Assembly: GCA_947501615.1 (NCBI GenBank)
Contig: CANMWK010000001.1
Location: 62,001-126,000, forward strand
From: an uncultured Tenacibaculum sp.
GTDB lineage: Bacteria; Bacteroidota; Bacteroidia; Flavobacteriales; Flavobacteriaceae
Direction of reading: 5' to 3'
DNA length: 64,000 nt
Part shown: in pieces, positions 52,471 to 61,957 of the stretch
Position numbering within the stretch: position 1 is the first letter of the stretch
How the letters are laid out: each line of letters opens with the position of its first letter
Notes under the pieces: generated by a model
What the model was told of the DNA's origin: nothing
Database searches by the model: none
The model's input: the letters and a program-made list of their open reading frames with translations, nothing else
Position numbers and translations under genes: made by a program

Positions 52471-54798
52471 TTGAATACTTATTTAGAACAACTTAACGAA
52501 CCTCAAAAAGCTGCAGTATTACAAAAAGATGGTCCAATGATTATTATTGCTGGAGCGGGTTCAGGGAAAACAAGAGTGTTAACCTTTAGAATTGCATATT
52601 TAATGCAACAAGGTGTTGATCCGTTTAATATTCTGGCACTTACTTTTACAAATAAAGCAGCTAGAGAGATGAAAGACAGGATTGGAAAAGTGGTTGGCTA
52701 TGGTGAAGCTAAGAACTTATGGATGGGGACTTTTCACTCTGTATTTGCAAGAATTTTAAGATCTGAAGCAGATAAATTAGGCTATCCATCAAACTTTACA
52801 ATTTATGATACTCAAGACTCAGTTCGCTTGATTACGACTATCATCAAGGAAATGAGTTTAGATAAAGATCGATATAAACCAAAACAGATTTTGAGTAGAA
52901 TATCGTCATTTAAAAATAGCTTAATTACAGTTCGGGCTTATTTTAATAATTCTGATTTGCAAGAGGCGGATCTTATGGCAAGTAGACCTAAAGTTGGAGA
53001 TATTTATAAAGAATATGTCGATCGTTGTTTTAAGTCTGGAGCAATGGATTTTGATGATCTTTTGTTACGAACAAATGAATTACTAGCTCGTTTTCCTGAT
53101 GTACTGGCAAGATATCAAGATCGTTTTAGATATATCTTAGTAGATGAGTACCAAGATACCAACCATTCCCAATATTTAATTGTTAGGGCTTTGGCAGATC
53201 GTTTTCAAAATATATGTGTAGTAGGAGATGATTCTCAGAGTATCTATGCTTTCCGTGGAGCTAATATTCAGAATATATTAAACTTCCAGAAAGATTATCC
53301 GGATGTAAAAACATTTAAATTAGAACAAAATTATCGTTCTACGAGCAATATTGTAAATGCTGCAAATTCTGTAATTGCTAAAAATAAAACACGTTTAGAT
53401 AAAGAAGTTTGGACAGCCAATGAATCGGGAGGTTATATTAAAGTAATGCGAACGATTTCTGATGGAGAAGAAGGTAGGTTTGTAGCGCAATCTATTTTTG
53501 AAAATAAAATGAACCTACAATTAACTAATAATGAATTTGCTATTTTATATCGAACGAATGCACAGTCTAGAGCTATGGAAGATGCATTGCGTAAAAAAGA
53601 TATTAAATATAAAATTTATGGTGGTATTTCATTTTATCAGCGAAAAGAAATCAAAGATTTGTTATCGTATTTACGCCTATTAATCAACCCGAATGATGAA
53701 GAAGCATTAAAACGTGTCATTAATTATCCAGCTAGAGGAATTGGTCAAACAACTGTGGATAAACTTGCAATTGCAGCGAATCATTACAAGAAATCTATTT
53801 TTGAAGTAATTCTGAATATGTCTACAATAGACTTAAAAATAAATTCAGGAACAAAAACAAAACTTGAGAATTTTGCAAATATGATGCAACGTTTTCAAAT
53901 TGAATCACAAACAAAAAATGCTTTCGAAGTTGCTGATTTAGTTGTTAAGAAAACACAATTAGTTAAAGATCTACAGAAAGATGGGACTCCTGAAGGAATC
54001 AGTAAAGTTGAGAATGTTCAAGAATTATTAAACGGTATTAAAGATTTTATAACAGATAAAATTGAAGCTGGAGAAGATGCATCGTTACCAATTTTCTTAG
54101 AAGATGTTGCGTTAGCTACCGATTTTGATAGTGATAAAAAAGATGAAACTCCTAGGGTATCGTTAATGACCATTCACTTAGCAAAAGGTTTAGAATTTCC
54201 ATATGTATACATTGTAGGTTTAGAGGAAAATTTATTTCCTTCTGCCATGAGTATGAATACTAGGTCAGAACTTGAAGAGGAACGCAGATTATTTTATGTT
54301 GCTTTGACTAGAGCTGAAAAGCAAGCGTATTTAACATATGCACAAACAAGATATCGTTGGGGGAAACTCACTGATGGTGAACCAAGTCGTTTTTTAGAAG
54401 AAATAGACGATAAATTCTTAGAATATATAACTCCTAAGTTACCTGAGCCAAGAGCAAACCGATTTATTGATGCAGATTTATTTGATGATGCTCCTAAGAA
54501 AATTCGTTTTCAGAAGCCAATTCAGAAAAAAAGGAAAGAGTTTTTGGATAAAAAATCGGGAGATGTGATGCCTAAGAAAGGCAAAATGAAAAAAGTTTCA
54601 GAACTGTCAAATACCAAAGCTAATCTATTCGATGGAGAAGTTACTATAGGAAATATTGTAGAGCATAATAGATTTGGTAAAGGAGAAGTTGTTGGTTTAG
54701 AAGGGAAAGGACCTAATAAAAAAGCCGAAATTCAATTTGCAACAGCAGGGAAAAAGAAATTATTATTACAGTTTGCTAAACTTAAAGTTATAGGGTAG
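52471..54798 (+). CDS. pcrA: UvrD/PcrA-family DNA helicase
   Basis: 775 aa. The start is the TTG at 52471, giving 'MNTYLEQLNEPQKAAV', typical of the family; no ATG is available nearby. SF1A motifs: Q-motif 'LNEPQ', Walker A 'IAGAGSGKTRVLTFRIAYLM' near 28, 'ALTFTNKAAREMKDRI', motif II 'ILVDEYQDTNHSQY' near 226, 'VVGDDSQSIYAFRGA' , 'LEQNYRST', 'VSLMTIHLAKGLEFPYVYIVG' near 568 and 'EERRLFYVALTRA'. A C-terminal Tudor-like domain ends it. It unwinds DNA 3'-5' in repair and replication restart. Confidence 0.95.
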   Translation: MNTYLEQLNEPQKAAVLQKDGPMIIIAGAGSGKTRVLTFRIAYLMQQGVDPFNILALTFTNKAAREMKDRIGKVVGYGEAKNLWMGTFHSVFARILRSEADKLGYPSNFTIYDTQDSVRLITTIIKEMSLDKDRYKPKQILSRISSFKNSLITVRAYFNNSDLQEADLMASRPKVGDIYKEYVDRCFKSGAMDFDDLLLRTNELLARFPDVLARYQDRFRYILVDEYQDTNHSQYLIVRALADRFQNICVVGDDSQSIYAFRGANIQNILNFQKDYPDVKTFKLEQNYRSTSNIVNAANSVIAKNKTRLDKEVWTANESGGYIKVMRTISDGEEGRFVAQSIFENKMNLQLTNNEFAILYRTNAQSRAMEDALRKKDIKYKIYGGISFYQRKEIKDLLSYLRLLINPNDEEALKRVINYPARGIGQTTVDKLAIAANHYKKSIFEVILNMSTIDLKINSGTKTKLENFANMMQRFQIESQTKNAFEVADLVVKKTQLVKDLQKDGTPEGISKVENVQELLNGIKDFITDKIEAGEDASLPIFLEDVALATDFDSDKKDETPRVSLMTIHLAKGLEFPYVYIVGLEENLFPSAMSMNTRSELEEERRLFYVALTRAEKQAYLTYAQTRYRWGKLTDGEPSRFLEEIDDKFLEYITPKLPEPRANRFIDADLFDDAPKKIRFQKPIQKKRKEFLDKKSGDVMPKKGKMKKVSELSNTKANLFDGEVTIGNIVEHNRFGKGEVVGLEGKGPNKKAEIQFATAGKKKLLLQFAKLKVIG

Positions 54799-54822
54799 TT
54801 ATCTACAATTATACAATAAAAT

Positions 54823-55365
54823 ATGACACAAGAATTATATCAAAAAGCAATAATTTTTGCAGGCGAAAAACATAGTGAACAGAAAGTACCTGGAACAAAT
54901 GCTAACTATCTTTTACACATTTCTAATGTTGCTATGGAAGTTTTGATAGCTTATAGTTTTGATAATGATTTTGATATAAACTTGGCTGTACAAGTAGCTA
55001 TACTTCACGATACTATTGAAGATACAAATACTGATTTTGAAGAGATTAAAGATGAATTTGGAGAAAACATTGCTGCTGGTGAGCAGGCGTTGACCAAAGA
55101 TGAAAAGCTAAAATCTAAAAAAGAAAGAATGATTGATAGCTTAAATAGAATAAATCAATTACAAAAAGAAATTGGAATTGTCAAAATAGCAGATAGAATA
55201 ACAAATTTACAAAGGCCTCCAAAACATTGGACCAAGGAAAAAATAGTTAGTTATTGTGATGAAGCCAAATTGATTTCATCTACTCTTAGTAAAAAGAATG
55301 ATTATCTAAACCAAAGGTTATCATCAAAAATTTTAGAATATGAAAAAATGATTGAAAGCCTTTAA
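54823..55365 (+). CDS. HD-domain hydrolase, (p)ppGpp hydrolase-like
   Basis: 180 aa. The HD core is 'YLLHISNVAMEVLIAY' (first His), 'VAILHDTIEDTNTDFEEI' near 63 and 'GIVKIADRITNLQRPPKHW' near 123, the three metal-site motifs found in RelA/SpoT and MESH1-type hydrolases. There is no synthetase domain. It would hydrolyse (p)ppGpp or a related nucleotide; this is inferred from motifs only. It starts 24 bases after pcrA and 2 bases before the next small gene. Confidence 0.78.
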   Translation: MTQELYQKAIIFAGEKHSEQKVPGTNANYLLHISNVAMEVLIAYSFDNDFDINLAVQVAILHDTIEDTNTDFEEIKDEFGENIAAGEQALTKDEKLKSKKERMIDSLNRINQLQKEIGIVKIADRITNLQRPPKHWTKEKIVSYCDEAKLISSTLSKKNDYLNQRLSSKILEYEKMIESL

Positions 55366-55367
55366 TA

Positions 55368-55652
55368 GTGAATGATAGATTAAACCAAATAATACTAGAA
55401 ATTGAACAAAAATGTAAAGAAGTTAATTGCTTTGAATTTGAATATTATTGGGAAGTATGGGGAGTAATGTGGTATCCTTTGTTTATAGAAATCAATGGTA
55501 AATCTGAATCCTTTTCATTTAAAGATATATCTAATAATGATTTAGAAATACTGTGCACAGAAGGATTAATAGAGTTAGTTAAAGAATATGAGGATGATGA
55601 AAAACATAAAGATGAATTTGATAAAAAGAGATATAGACTAAAAAGTAGATAA
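55368..55652 (+). CDS. small hypothetical protein
   Basis: 94 aa, GTG start, 2 bases after the HD hydrolase gene. Acidic, with 'CFEFEYYWEVWGVMWYPLFIEINGKSESFSF' (aromatic strands) and a Lys/Asp-rich end. It may be a small immunity-like or accessory protein; no family recognised. The tight spacing supports real translation. Confidence 0.5.
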   Translation: MNDRLNQIILEIEQKCKEVNCFEFEYYWEVWGVMWYPLFIEINGKSESFSFKDISNNDLEILCTEGLIELVKEYEDDEKHKDEFDKKRYRLKSR

Positions 55653-55988
55653 TACGGTATATAAAACAAGGCTAATAAGTGCTTACCCGAAAGGTTTGTG
55701 TATATTTAGAAAGTTCATCAAATTTTTAATTTGGCTTTAAAAAAATGATAAATTAAAAACAAAATATAAAAATTCGGTTCTGTGTTAATCCGAAAAGTTA
55801 GTACCTTTTCAAACACTACATTTCATACATAAGCCATTAAGTGTAATAATTTATAAACTTAAAATTGAATTTATAATTGTGCCAGATTAAAATTAATTAC
55901 TATTTGATTTGACAATGATGACTTGAAAAATTATTATCTGCTTTTGACTATGTTAATTGACAATAAACTTTATTTATAACATGTTTAA
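55653..55988. other. AT-rich intergenic stretch without recognisable gene
   Basis: No open frame of note, tRNA or repeat cluster. The first 80 bases (TATATAAAACAAGGCTAATA and on) look unlike the rest and could be a recombination remnant. A weak hairpin TTCGG...CCGAA lies near 55775-55797. Nothing else is supported. Confidence 0.4.
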
Positions 55989-56696
55989 ATGAAAATTTTT
56001 ATTAGAAAGTTAATATTTATATGTATTGGATTTATTTTATTTACAATAATTGGAACAATTAGTCATGAATATGGTCATATACTAACGGCTAAATATCTTG
56101 GTTATGAAACTACTCTACATTATGCTAGTATGAATTATGATAATTCTGAGTATGAAAATGAAATAATTGAAATATATAATCAAAACAAAGTTAACATAGC
56201 CAATGGAAATGAATTTAAAGATAAAGTGAAATATGAAGAAGGAGTGAAAAAATTATCTAACGATGCATTGTTGATTAGAATTGGAGGTCCATTACAGACA
56301 ATAACTACAGGAATTATTGGATTAATAGTTGTTTCTTATAGAAGAAAAAAAATCAACAGATATGGTCTGAAGTTTTTTGATTGGTTAGCTGTTTTTCTAT
56401 CATTATTTTGGTTAAGAGAGGTATTCAATTTGTTTATGTCAATTATTAGTGGGTTAATAGATACAAATGGTAGTTATTTCGGTGGAGATGAAAAAGTAAT
56501 TTCAGAATTATTAAACTTATGGGAAGGAACTTTTTCTTGTATTTTAGGAGTTATAGGAATTGTAATATCAATTTTTGTAGTGTTTAGAGTAGTAAAACAG
56601 CCATTAAGGTTAACATTTATTACAGGTGGATTTCTTGGTGGAGTTTTAGGATTTATTTTATGGATGAATTTTTTAGGACCAATATTGTTGCCATAA
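55989..56696 (+). CDS. M50-like integral membrane metalloprotease
   Basis: 235 aa with five or six membrane helices. Residues 20-27 hold an HExxH zinc motif in 'GTISHEYGHILTAKYLGYE', inside the first membrane helix, as in site-2 proteases. A later 'LIRIGGPLQTITTGIIGL' (about 95-112) recalls the second conserved motif of M50 (GP/NxxPxPxLDG region), though the Asp ligand is not clear. Substrate unknown. Confidence 0.68.
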   Translation: MKIFIRKLIFICIGFILFTIIGTISHEYGHILTAKYLGYETTLHYASMNYDNSEYENEIIEIYNQNKVNIANGNEFKDKVKYEEGVKKLSNDALLIRIGGPLQTITTGIIGLIVVSYRRKKINRYGLKFFDWLAVFLSLFWLREVFNLFMSIISGLIDTNGSYFGGDEKVISELLNLWEGTFSCILGVIGIVISIFVVFRVVKQPLRLTFITGGFLGGVLGFILWMNFLGPILLP

Positions 56697-56816
56697 AAGT
56701 TTTAGCGTAGTGAAATTAATACATTATTGAAAATGAATTTTTTTTCAATATAATTATATGATTTTTTGGGAATTAGTTATGTATTTATGTTTACTACAAT
56801 TTTATTCGAATAAATA

Positions 56817-57209
56817 ATGAAGAATATTAATAGTACAGAATTTGAAGTGCCAGAATATGTGGTCCTTAAATTCATTAAATGTTCCTATCAATTTTGTAAA
56901 AGGTGCCCAATAGGTCCCAAAGGGAGTAGAGAAGAATGTATAAAAGAGTCTCTAAAATTAATTCATGATTTTACTTATTTAAAGTTTCATCCAAATAACG
57001 ATTATAGATTAGGATTAGATTCAATTAAAGATATTAAAGAGATAGATTTTACGGAAACAATCAATAAAGAGGAAGTAATTGTTGTAACTAAAAAAAATCA
57101 AAGTATTGTTCCTTCTTGTGAGTTTAAGTTAAAACTAAAAAACAAGGAGTGGAGAATAAGTAATGTTAGAATTAAACAAGGAAAAAATAATTATCATACG
57201 ATATTATAA
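56817..57209 (+). CDS. small hypothetical protein with Cys cluster
   Basis: 130 aa, no signal peptide. Five Cys lie within residues 20-41 ('KCSYQFCKRCPIGPKGSREEC'), perhaps a metal site, followed by a helix and strands. C-terminal 'CEFKLKLKNKEWRISNVRIKQG' looks like the last strands of an NTF2-like or DUF4878-like fold. No family recognised. Confidence 0.5.
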   Translation: MKNINSTEFEVPEYVVLKFIKCSYQFCKRCPIGPKGSREECIKESLKLIHDFTYLKFHPNNDYRLGLDSIKDIKEIDFTETINKEEVIVVTKKNQSIVPSCEFKLKLKNKEWRISNVRIKQGKNNYHTIL

Positions 57210-57275
57210 ATTAAAAATCATTAATATTTTAAGAGTATAGCAAACAACTTTTAAATTATAAAACACATTATTACT

Positions 57276-58001
57276 ATGGGATGGAAAATTTCTTCATTAA
57301 TTATTAACTCAGATCAAAAAGTTGATGAATTGGATTTATTAAAAAAAATAGGTTTCAATGGGCTTACTGAAATAGCGAGTCAGCCTTTTGAAGAAATAAT
57401 GAGTCCAGATGATAATGAAGTGTATATAGGTTATTACAAAGGAAATATATTAATTTGTTCGCAAGAATTTCCGATTACTTTTTTTAATCAAATAATTTTA
57501 AGAGGAGAAAGAACACTAGCAGAATATTTTCCGTCAGATACCGAAATTTGTGCAATAGCTTTACATAGTACAGTAAATTTTTGGGGATATTCAGTATCAA
57601 AAAATAGAGAAAAATTAAGAGTTAGAGGAGGAAGTGCAGAGGATGGTACTTTTATAGAATACGGAGAGCCTTTAGCGGAAGAATTAGAGTTACTCTCTAA
57701 ATCTAAAAATGAATATGGAAAAAGATTGTTTCACTTAGAAGAAAATTCTGATGAATATTACACAGACGATCAGGTTGGAGAAAACTTTGTTTTTGAACTA
57801 ACCAAACGTTATTTTGGTGAAACTTTAGATGCTGCAGATGATTTACTTTTTGAAACAAAATTGAAAGGCTATAGTTTTAAAAACGCTACATTTAATCATC
57901 CTCACAACACAAAAGAAGCTAAAAAAGGAAAGAAATGGGTTAGATATGTGTTTATACTAATTGCTGTGATTATTTGGCAAATAATAAAACGATATATCTA
58001 G
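57276..58001 (+). CDS. hypothetical protein with C-terminal membrane anchor
   Basis: 241 aa. An acidic soluble domain of about 210 residues ('MGWKISSLIINSDQKVDELDLL', 'EIMSPDDNEVYIGYYKGNILICSQ', 'VNFWGYSVSKNREKLRVRGG') is followed by a Lys-rich stretch and one helix at 224-240. It may belong to the DUF6928 family; I am not certain. Orientation predicts a cytoplasmic, tail-anchored domain. Part of a cluster of small genes of immunity type. Confidence 0.55.
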   Translation: MGWKISSLIINSDQKVDELDLLKKIGFNGLTEIASQPFEEIMSPDDNEVYIGYYKGNILICSQEFPITFFNQIILRGERTLAEYFPSDTEICAIALHSTVNFWGYSVSKNREKLRVRGGSAEDGTFIEYGEPLAEELELLSKSKNEYGKRLFHLEENSDEYYTDDQVGENFVFELTKRYFGETLDAADDLLFETKLKGYSFKNATFNHPHNTKEAKKGKKWVRYVFILIAVIIWQIIKRYI

Positions 58002-58118
58002 CAGTTATCTATTAGAATTCTTCTAATTTACTTTCCTTTTTAGCGAATATAAAACGTTAAGTTGTTACGCTTCATTCTTTCATTACTTTTATGTTGTAAA
58101 CAATTAAATTGATGAGTT

Positions 58119-58532
58119 ATGGTTGGATTAAAAGTTGGTCCTATCTTCTACAAAATAGGAAGAGGAAGTTTCTTACATTGTTTTTTTTCAACAGTAGCAG
58201 TTAGAATTGAAAGTGAAAATTGGGGGGATAAATATCCTGTTTTAATGAATCAATTGTACAAAGGAGAGGTTTTGTCTAAAGATGTAGATTCATTAAAAAA
58301 TGAGTTAAACGACATAAAAGCTAAATTTAAAGATATTGAAATTGATCAGGTTGTTTGGAGTATAGAAGATAGAAGTCAACAGCCTCCTTGGGGAGATAAA
58401 GTAACAGAAACAATTACCAATCTTTCTAATTGCTTTATTACCAGTGGCGGTAAAGATTTATTTGAAGTTTTTTATACAGCTATTGAAGCTTCCCAAAGAG
58501 TAAATCGTAATCTTATAATTAAGAGTTTATAA
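58119..58532 (+). CDS. Imm70-family immunity protein
   Basis: 137 aa. The pattern 'VGLKVGPIFYKIGRGSFLHCFFSTVAVRIE', 'WGDKYPVLMNQLYKGE' and 'QQPPWGDKVTETITNLSNCFITSGGKDLFEV' (short hallmarks 'GSFLHCFFST' and 'PPWGDK' in related form) is that of the Imm70 polymorphic-toxin immunity family as I recall it. It should neutralise a contact-dependent or secreted toxin. No toxin gene is adjacent, so it is an orphan immunity gene here. Confidence 0.72.
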   Translation: MVGLKVGPIFYKIGRGSFLHCFFSTVAVRIESENWGDKYPVLMNQLYKGEVLSKDVDSLKNELNDIKAKFKDIEIDQVVWSIEDRSQQPPWGDKVTETITNLSNCFITSGGKDLFEVFYTAIEASQRVNRNLIIKSL

Positions 58533-58541
58533 GTTAATTAT

Positions 58542-58637
58542 ATGAAAATAATTTTATTAGATTTAAAAAATACTTCAAACAACTATGTTTCAATTCTTTT
58601 TAAGTCAAACACAGGTTGGGAAGTAGAAAATAAATGA
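58542..58637 (+). CDS. 31-codon open frame, doubtful
   Basis: ATG at 58542, stop at 58637: 'MKIILLDLKNTSNNYVSILF' and on. It starts 9 bases after the Imm70 stop. It is too short to assign; it may be a remnant of another immunity gene or may not be translated. Confidence 0.25.
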   Translation: MKIILLDLKNTSNNYVSILFKSNTGWEVENK

Positions 58638-58653
58638 TGATTAAAAAGTAATA

Positions 58654-59064
58654 ATGAATTTCAAAACCATAGCATCAGCTTTACAAATAGAACTGCCAGA
58701 ATCATATATTAAATTTCATTTATCCGAAAAGAAATTAATAGAACAATTAAGAAGCAAAGAATTCGATGATTCCTATTTTATAGCAACCAATGAAAATTGG
58801 CTTATAGCAACAAATAGAATGTTAGAGTTGCCAAAAGAAAGAGGAATGATGAATGGGAAGTTTTGTATAGGACAAGATGGTTGTGGAAGTTATTATTTAA
58901 TAAATATAGAAAAAGAAGATACTACTGTGTATTCTACAGAACATGATGGCTATGCATGGGAAGAAATTTTTGATGAAGAAAAAGACGACTTAAACTGGGA
59001 TCATAAAGGGTTAATTATGGCAAAAAATTTAAAGGAATTTGTAATAGATGTTATAGACTTCTAA
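58654..59064 (+). CDS. SMI1/KNR4 (SUKH)-family protein
   Basis: 136 aa. The SUKH pattern is visible: an N-terminal helix pair ('ALQIELPESYIKFHL'), a strand-turn 'FCIGQDGCGSYYLINIE' near 70 and 'VYSTEHDGYAWEEIF' near 92, ending in a helix 'LIMAKNLKEFVIDVI'. SUKH proteins are common immunity proteins of polymorphic toxins. No toxin is next to it. Length is normal for a single SUKH domain. Confidence 0.75.
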   Translation: MNFKTIASALQIELPESYIKFHLSEKKLIEQLRSKEFDDSYFIATNENWLIATNRMLELPKERGMMNGKFCIGQDGCGSYYLINIEKEDTTVYSTEHDGYAWEEIFDEEKDDLNWDHKGLIMAKNLKEFVIDVIDF

Positions 59065-59094
59065 GCATAAATTTTAAAGTAAAAGATTAATTAG

Positions 59095-59913
59095 ATGGGG
59101 CATAGAAGTTATTTGTATGTTAAGGATAGTCATGAAAATGAAATCTTATTGTTTGAGGCAAACAATTCGTTGCCTTTATTTTGGTTAACCTTAATAGATA
59201 AACAAACTTTGGAAAGCAAAATCAAAGATTGGGAATCATTCGAACGTATAGATTACGAAGATTATGATGCAATAGATGTATGGGAAGAGAATAATTCTTT
59301 AGAATTTTTTATGACTAAAAATCAATTCAATAAAAATTCCAGAATAGGGTTAGACTATATAAAGAGATTAAATGCTGATTATGTTTCTTTATATCAGGAA
59401 TTCACTCATTTAATTTCATCAAATTTTAAAGATAATTATGAATTAGTGATAGATATTTTTCAATTACGAGGATTTAAAGAACATTTAATAGATTTTGTTG
59501 AGCCTTTACGAAACCAAGTAGAAAGTATAACACATCAAGAAAAAAACACAAATTACTTTTTATTTCCTGAAGATTTAATAGCTTCAGGATCAGGTTTTGT
59601 TTGTGTAGATTTAGAAGAGGATTCAAAATTAGTCGCCTATGAAGAAGCTGCAGGGAATAGAAAAATAGTACTAACTAAGAATGAGTACAGATACAATCTA
59701 AAACAATTACTAAGGTTTATAGTATTATTATTAATTTGTCCACTATTTTCTTTCTTTACTTATAAAGGGTTCAAAAAAGAGGGCTTTTCCTTTATGGTGG
59801 TCTTTTTAGGAATAACCAATATTTTGTTTTATATATATGTTATATGGGAAATATGGGCACAACTAAAAGCATTTAAAGATTTGAAAAAAAATAAACAATT
59901 ATCTGTAGATTAA
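59095..59913 (+). CDS. hypothetical protein with two C-terminal membrane helices
   Basis: 272 aa. An N-terminal soluble domain ('MGHRSYLYVKDSHENEILLFEANNSLPLFW') of about 200 residues is followed by helices at about 206-222 and 229-253. It follows the SUKH gene by 30 bases. No family recognised; gene order suggests it belongs to the immunity-like group. Confidence 0.5.
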   Translation: MGHRSYLYVKDSHENEILLFEANNSLPLFWLTLIDKQTLESKIKDWESFERIDYEDYDAIDVWEENNSLEFFMTKNQFNKNSRIGLDYIKRLNADYVSLYQEFTHLISSNFKDNYELVIDIFQLRGFKEHLIDFVEPLRNQVESITHQEKNTNYFLFPEDLIASGSGFVCVDLEEDSKLVAYEEAAGNRKIVLTKNEYRYNLKQLLRFIVLLLICPLFSFFTYKGFKKEGFSFMVVFLGITNILFYIYVIWEIWAQLKAFKDLKKNKQLSVD

Positions 59914-59968
59914 ATACTAAGTAAATTCATAATTAATCCTTACTTTGCAATAAATATATTAACAGAAA

Positions 59969-60601
59969 ATGACGTTTGATTTAGAATATAATTCGGGAAG
60001 AACTAAGCTTATTATACCAGAGTATGGTAGACATATACAAAAATTAGTAGATCATTGTAAAAGTCTACCTACAAAAGAGGAGAGAAATACAATGGCGAAA
60101 GCTATTATAGATGTAATGGGAAATTTACAACCACATTTACGTGATGTTCCAGATTTTAAACACAAACTTTGGGATCAGTTACATATCATGGCAGAGTTTC
60201 AATTGGATGTAGATTCACCTTATGAGCAACCTTCTCAAGAAGAATTAAGAGAAAAGCCACAATCTATGCCTTATCCTAAATCAGCATCGAAATACAGATT
60301 CTACGGAACCAATATACAAACCATGATTGATGTTGCTTTAACTTGGGATGATGGAGAAATGAAAGAAGCCTTAGGATTCACCATTGCAAATCACATGAAA
60401 AAATGTTATTTGAATTGGAATAAAGATAATGTAGACGATCAGGTGATATTTGAACATTTATTTGAGTTGTCTGATGGTAAGATAGATTATAGAGGTAAAG
60501 AAGACGAATTGGCTGAAGTAAAAATATTATTGAAACAAAGAAATTCACAAGGAAAAAAGAAAACAAATCACAGTAAAAATTCTAAAAACAGAAAAAAATA
60601 A
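59969..60601 (+). CDS. DUF4290 protein
   Basis: 210 aa. 'MTFDLEYNSGRTKLIIPEYGRHIQ' and 'IDVMGNLQPHLRDVPDFKHKLWDQLHIM' (hallmarks 'IPEYGR' and 'DFKHKLWDQL') are typical of DUF4290, a cytoplasmic family conserved in Bacteroidota and normally found directly upstream of murA, as here. The end is a basic Lys/Asn/Ser tail. Function unknown, perhaps linked to cell wall synthesis. Its TAA abuts the murA ATG with no gap. Confidence 0.85.
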   Translation: MTFDLEYNSGRTKLIIPEYGRHIQKLVDHCKSLPTKEERNTMAKAIIDVMGNLQPHLRDVPDFKHKLWDQLHIMAEFQLDVDSPYEQPSQEELREKPQSMPYPKSASKYRFYGTNIQTMIDVALTWDDGEMKEALGFTIANHMKKCYLNWNKDNVDDQVIFEHLFELSDGKIDYRGKEDELAEVKILLKQRNSQGKKKTNHSKNSKNRKK

Positions 60602-61915
60602 ATGGCATCGTTTAAAATTGAAGGAGGGCATTCATTACAAGGTACAATTACTCCTCAGGGCGCTAAAAATGAAGCTTTACAGGTTATATGTGCAGTTTTA
60701 TTAACACCAGAAAAAGTAATTATAAATAATATTCCAGATATAATCGATGTAAATAAATTGATTTTTATTCTTGGTGAACTGGGGGTTAAAATAGAAAAGT
60801 TATCAGATAATTCGTACAGTTTTCAATCTGACGCTATTAATTTAAAATATTTAGAAAGTCCAGAATTTAAAAGAGACGGAAGCTCATTACGTGGTTCAAT
60901 TATGATTGTAGGGCCATTACTAGCTCGTTTTGGTAAAGGATATATTCCACGTCCAGGTGGAGATAAAATAGGAAGACGTCGTTTAGATACACACTTTGAA
61001 GGTTTTATTAATCTTGGTGCAAAGTTCCGTTATAATAGAGAAGAATATTTCTATGGTGTAGAGACAGATACAGGTTTAGTTGGAACAGATATGTTATTAG
61101 ATGAAGCTTCTGTAACAGGAACAGCTAACATTGTTATGGCCGCAGTTTTAGCAAAAGGAACAACTACAATTTACAATGCTGCTTGCGAACCATACTTACA
61201 ACAACTTTGTAAGATGTTAAATAGTATGGGAGCTAAAATTACTGGTGTTGGTTCTAATTTGTTAACTATTGAAGGTGTTGAAAAATTAGGTGGATGTGAA
61301 CATCGTATTTTACCCGATATGATTGAAATTGGAAGTTGGATTGGTATGGCAGCAATGACTAAATCTGAATTAACAATTAAAGATGTTAGTTGGAAAGATT
61401 TAGGTCAGATTCCTAATGTATTTAGAAAATTGGGGATTCAATTAGAAAAGAAAAATGACGATATCTATATTCCTGCACAAGAGAGTTATGAAATACAAAG
61501 CTATATAGATGGTTCTGTATTAACTGTTGCTGATGCGCCTTGGCCAGGCTTTACTCCAGATTTATTAAGTATTGTTTTAGTAGTAGCTACACAGGCTAAA
61601 GGAACAGTGTTAATTCATCAAAAAATGTTTGAAAGTCGATTGTTTTTTGTTGATAAATTAATAGATATGGGAGCTAAAGTGATTTTATGCGATCCGCACA
61701 GAGCTACAGTAATTGGTCATAATCGCCAATCACAATTAAAAGCAACTAAAATGACTTCTCCTGATATTAGAGCTGGGATATCGTTACTAATTGCAGCATT
61801 ATCAGCCAAAGGAACAAGTATTATTCATAATATAGAGCAAATTGATAGAGGTTATGAACGCATCGTTCCTCGTTTACAAGCTCTAGGTGCTAAAATAGAA
61901 CGAATAGAAGAATAA
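60602..61915 (+). CDS. murA: UDP-N-acetylglucosamine 1-carboxyvinyltransferase
   Basis: 437 aa, normal length. N-terminal 'SLQGTITPQGAKNEALQV' (Lys22/Asn23), active-site loop 'RPGGDKIGRRRLDTHFEGF' and 'GSSLRGSIMIVGPLLARFG' are the family signature. The residue at the place of E. coli Cys115 is Asp (Asp121), a natural form that keeps activity but prevents fosfomycin attack. It commits UDP-GlcNAc to peptidoglycan. Cotranscribed with the DUF4290 gene. Confidence 0.96.
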   Translation: MASFKIEGGHSLQGTITPQGAKNEALQVICAVLLTPEKVIINNIPDIIDVNKLIFILGELGVKIEKLSDNSYSFQSDAINLKYLESPEFKRDGSSLRGSIMIVGPLLARFGKGYIPRPGGDKIGRRRLDTHFEGFINLGAKFRYNREEYFYGVETDTGLVGTDMLLDEASVTGTANIVMAAVLAKGTTTIYNAACEPYLQQLCKMLNSMGAKITGVGSNLLTIEGVEKLGGCEHRILPDMIEIGSWIGMAAMTKSELTIKDVSWKDLGQIPNVFRKLGIQLEKKNDDIYIPAQESYEIQSYIDGSVLTVADAPWPGFTPDLLSIVLVVATQAKGTVLIHQKMFESRLFFVDKLIDMGAKVILCDPHRATVIGHNRQSQLKATKMTSPDIRAGISLLIAALSAKGTSIIHNIEQIDRGYERIVPRLQALGAKIERIEE

Positions 61916-61957
61916 GTAATATATCTTATTTCATCAAAATATTATTCATACCTAATA

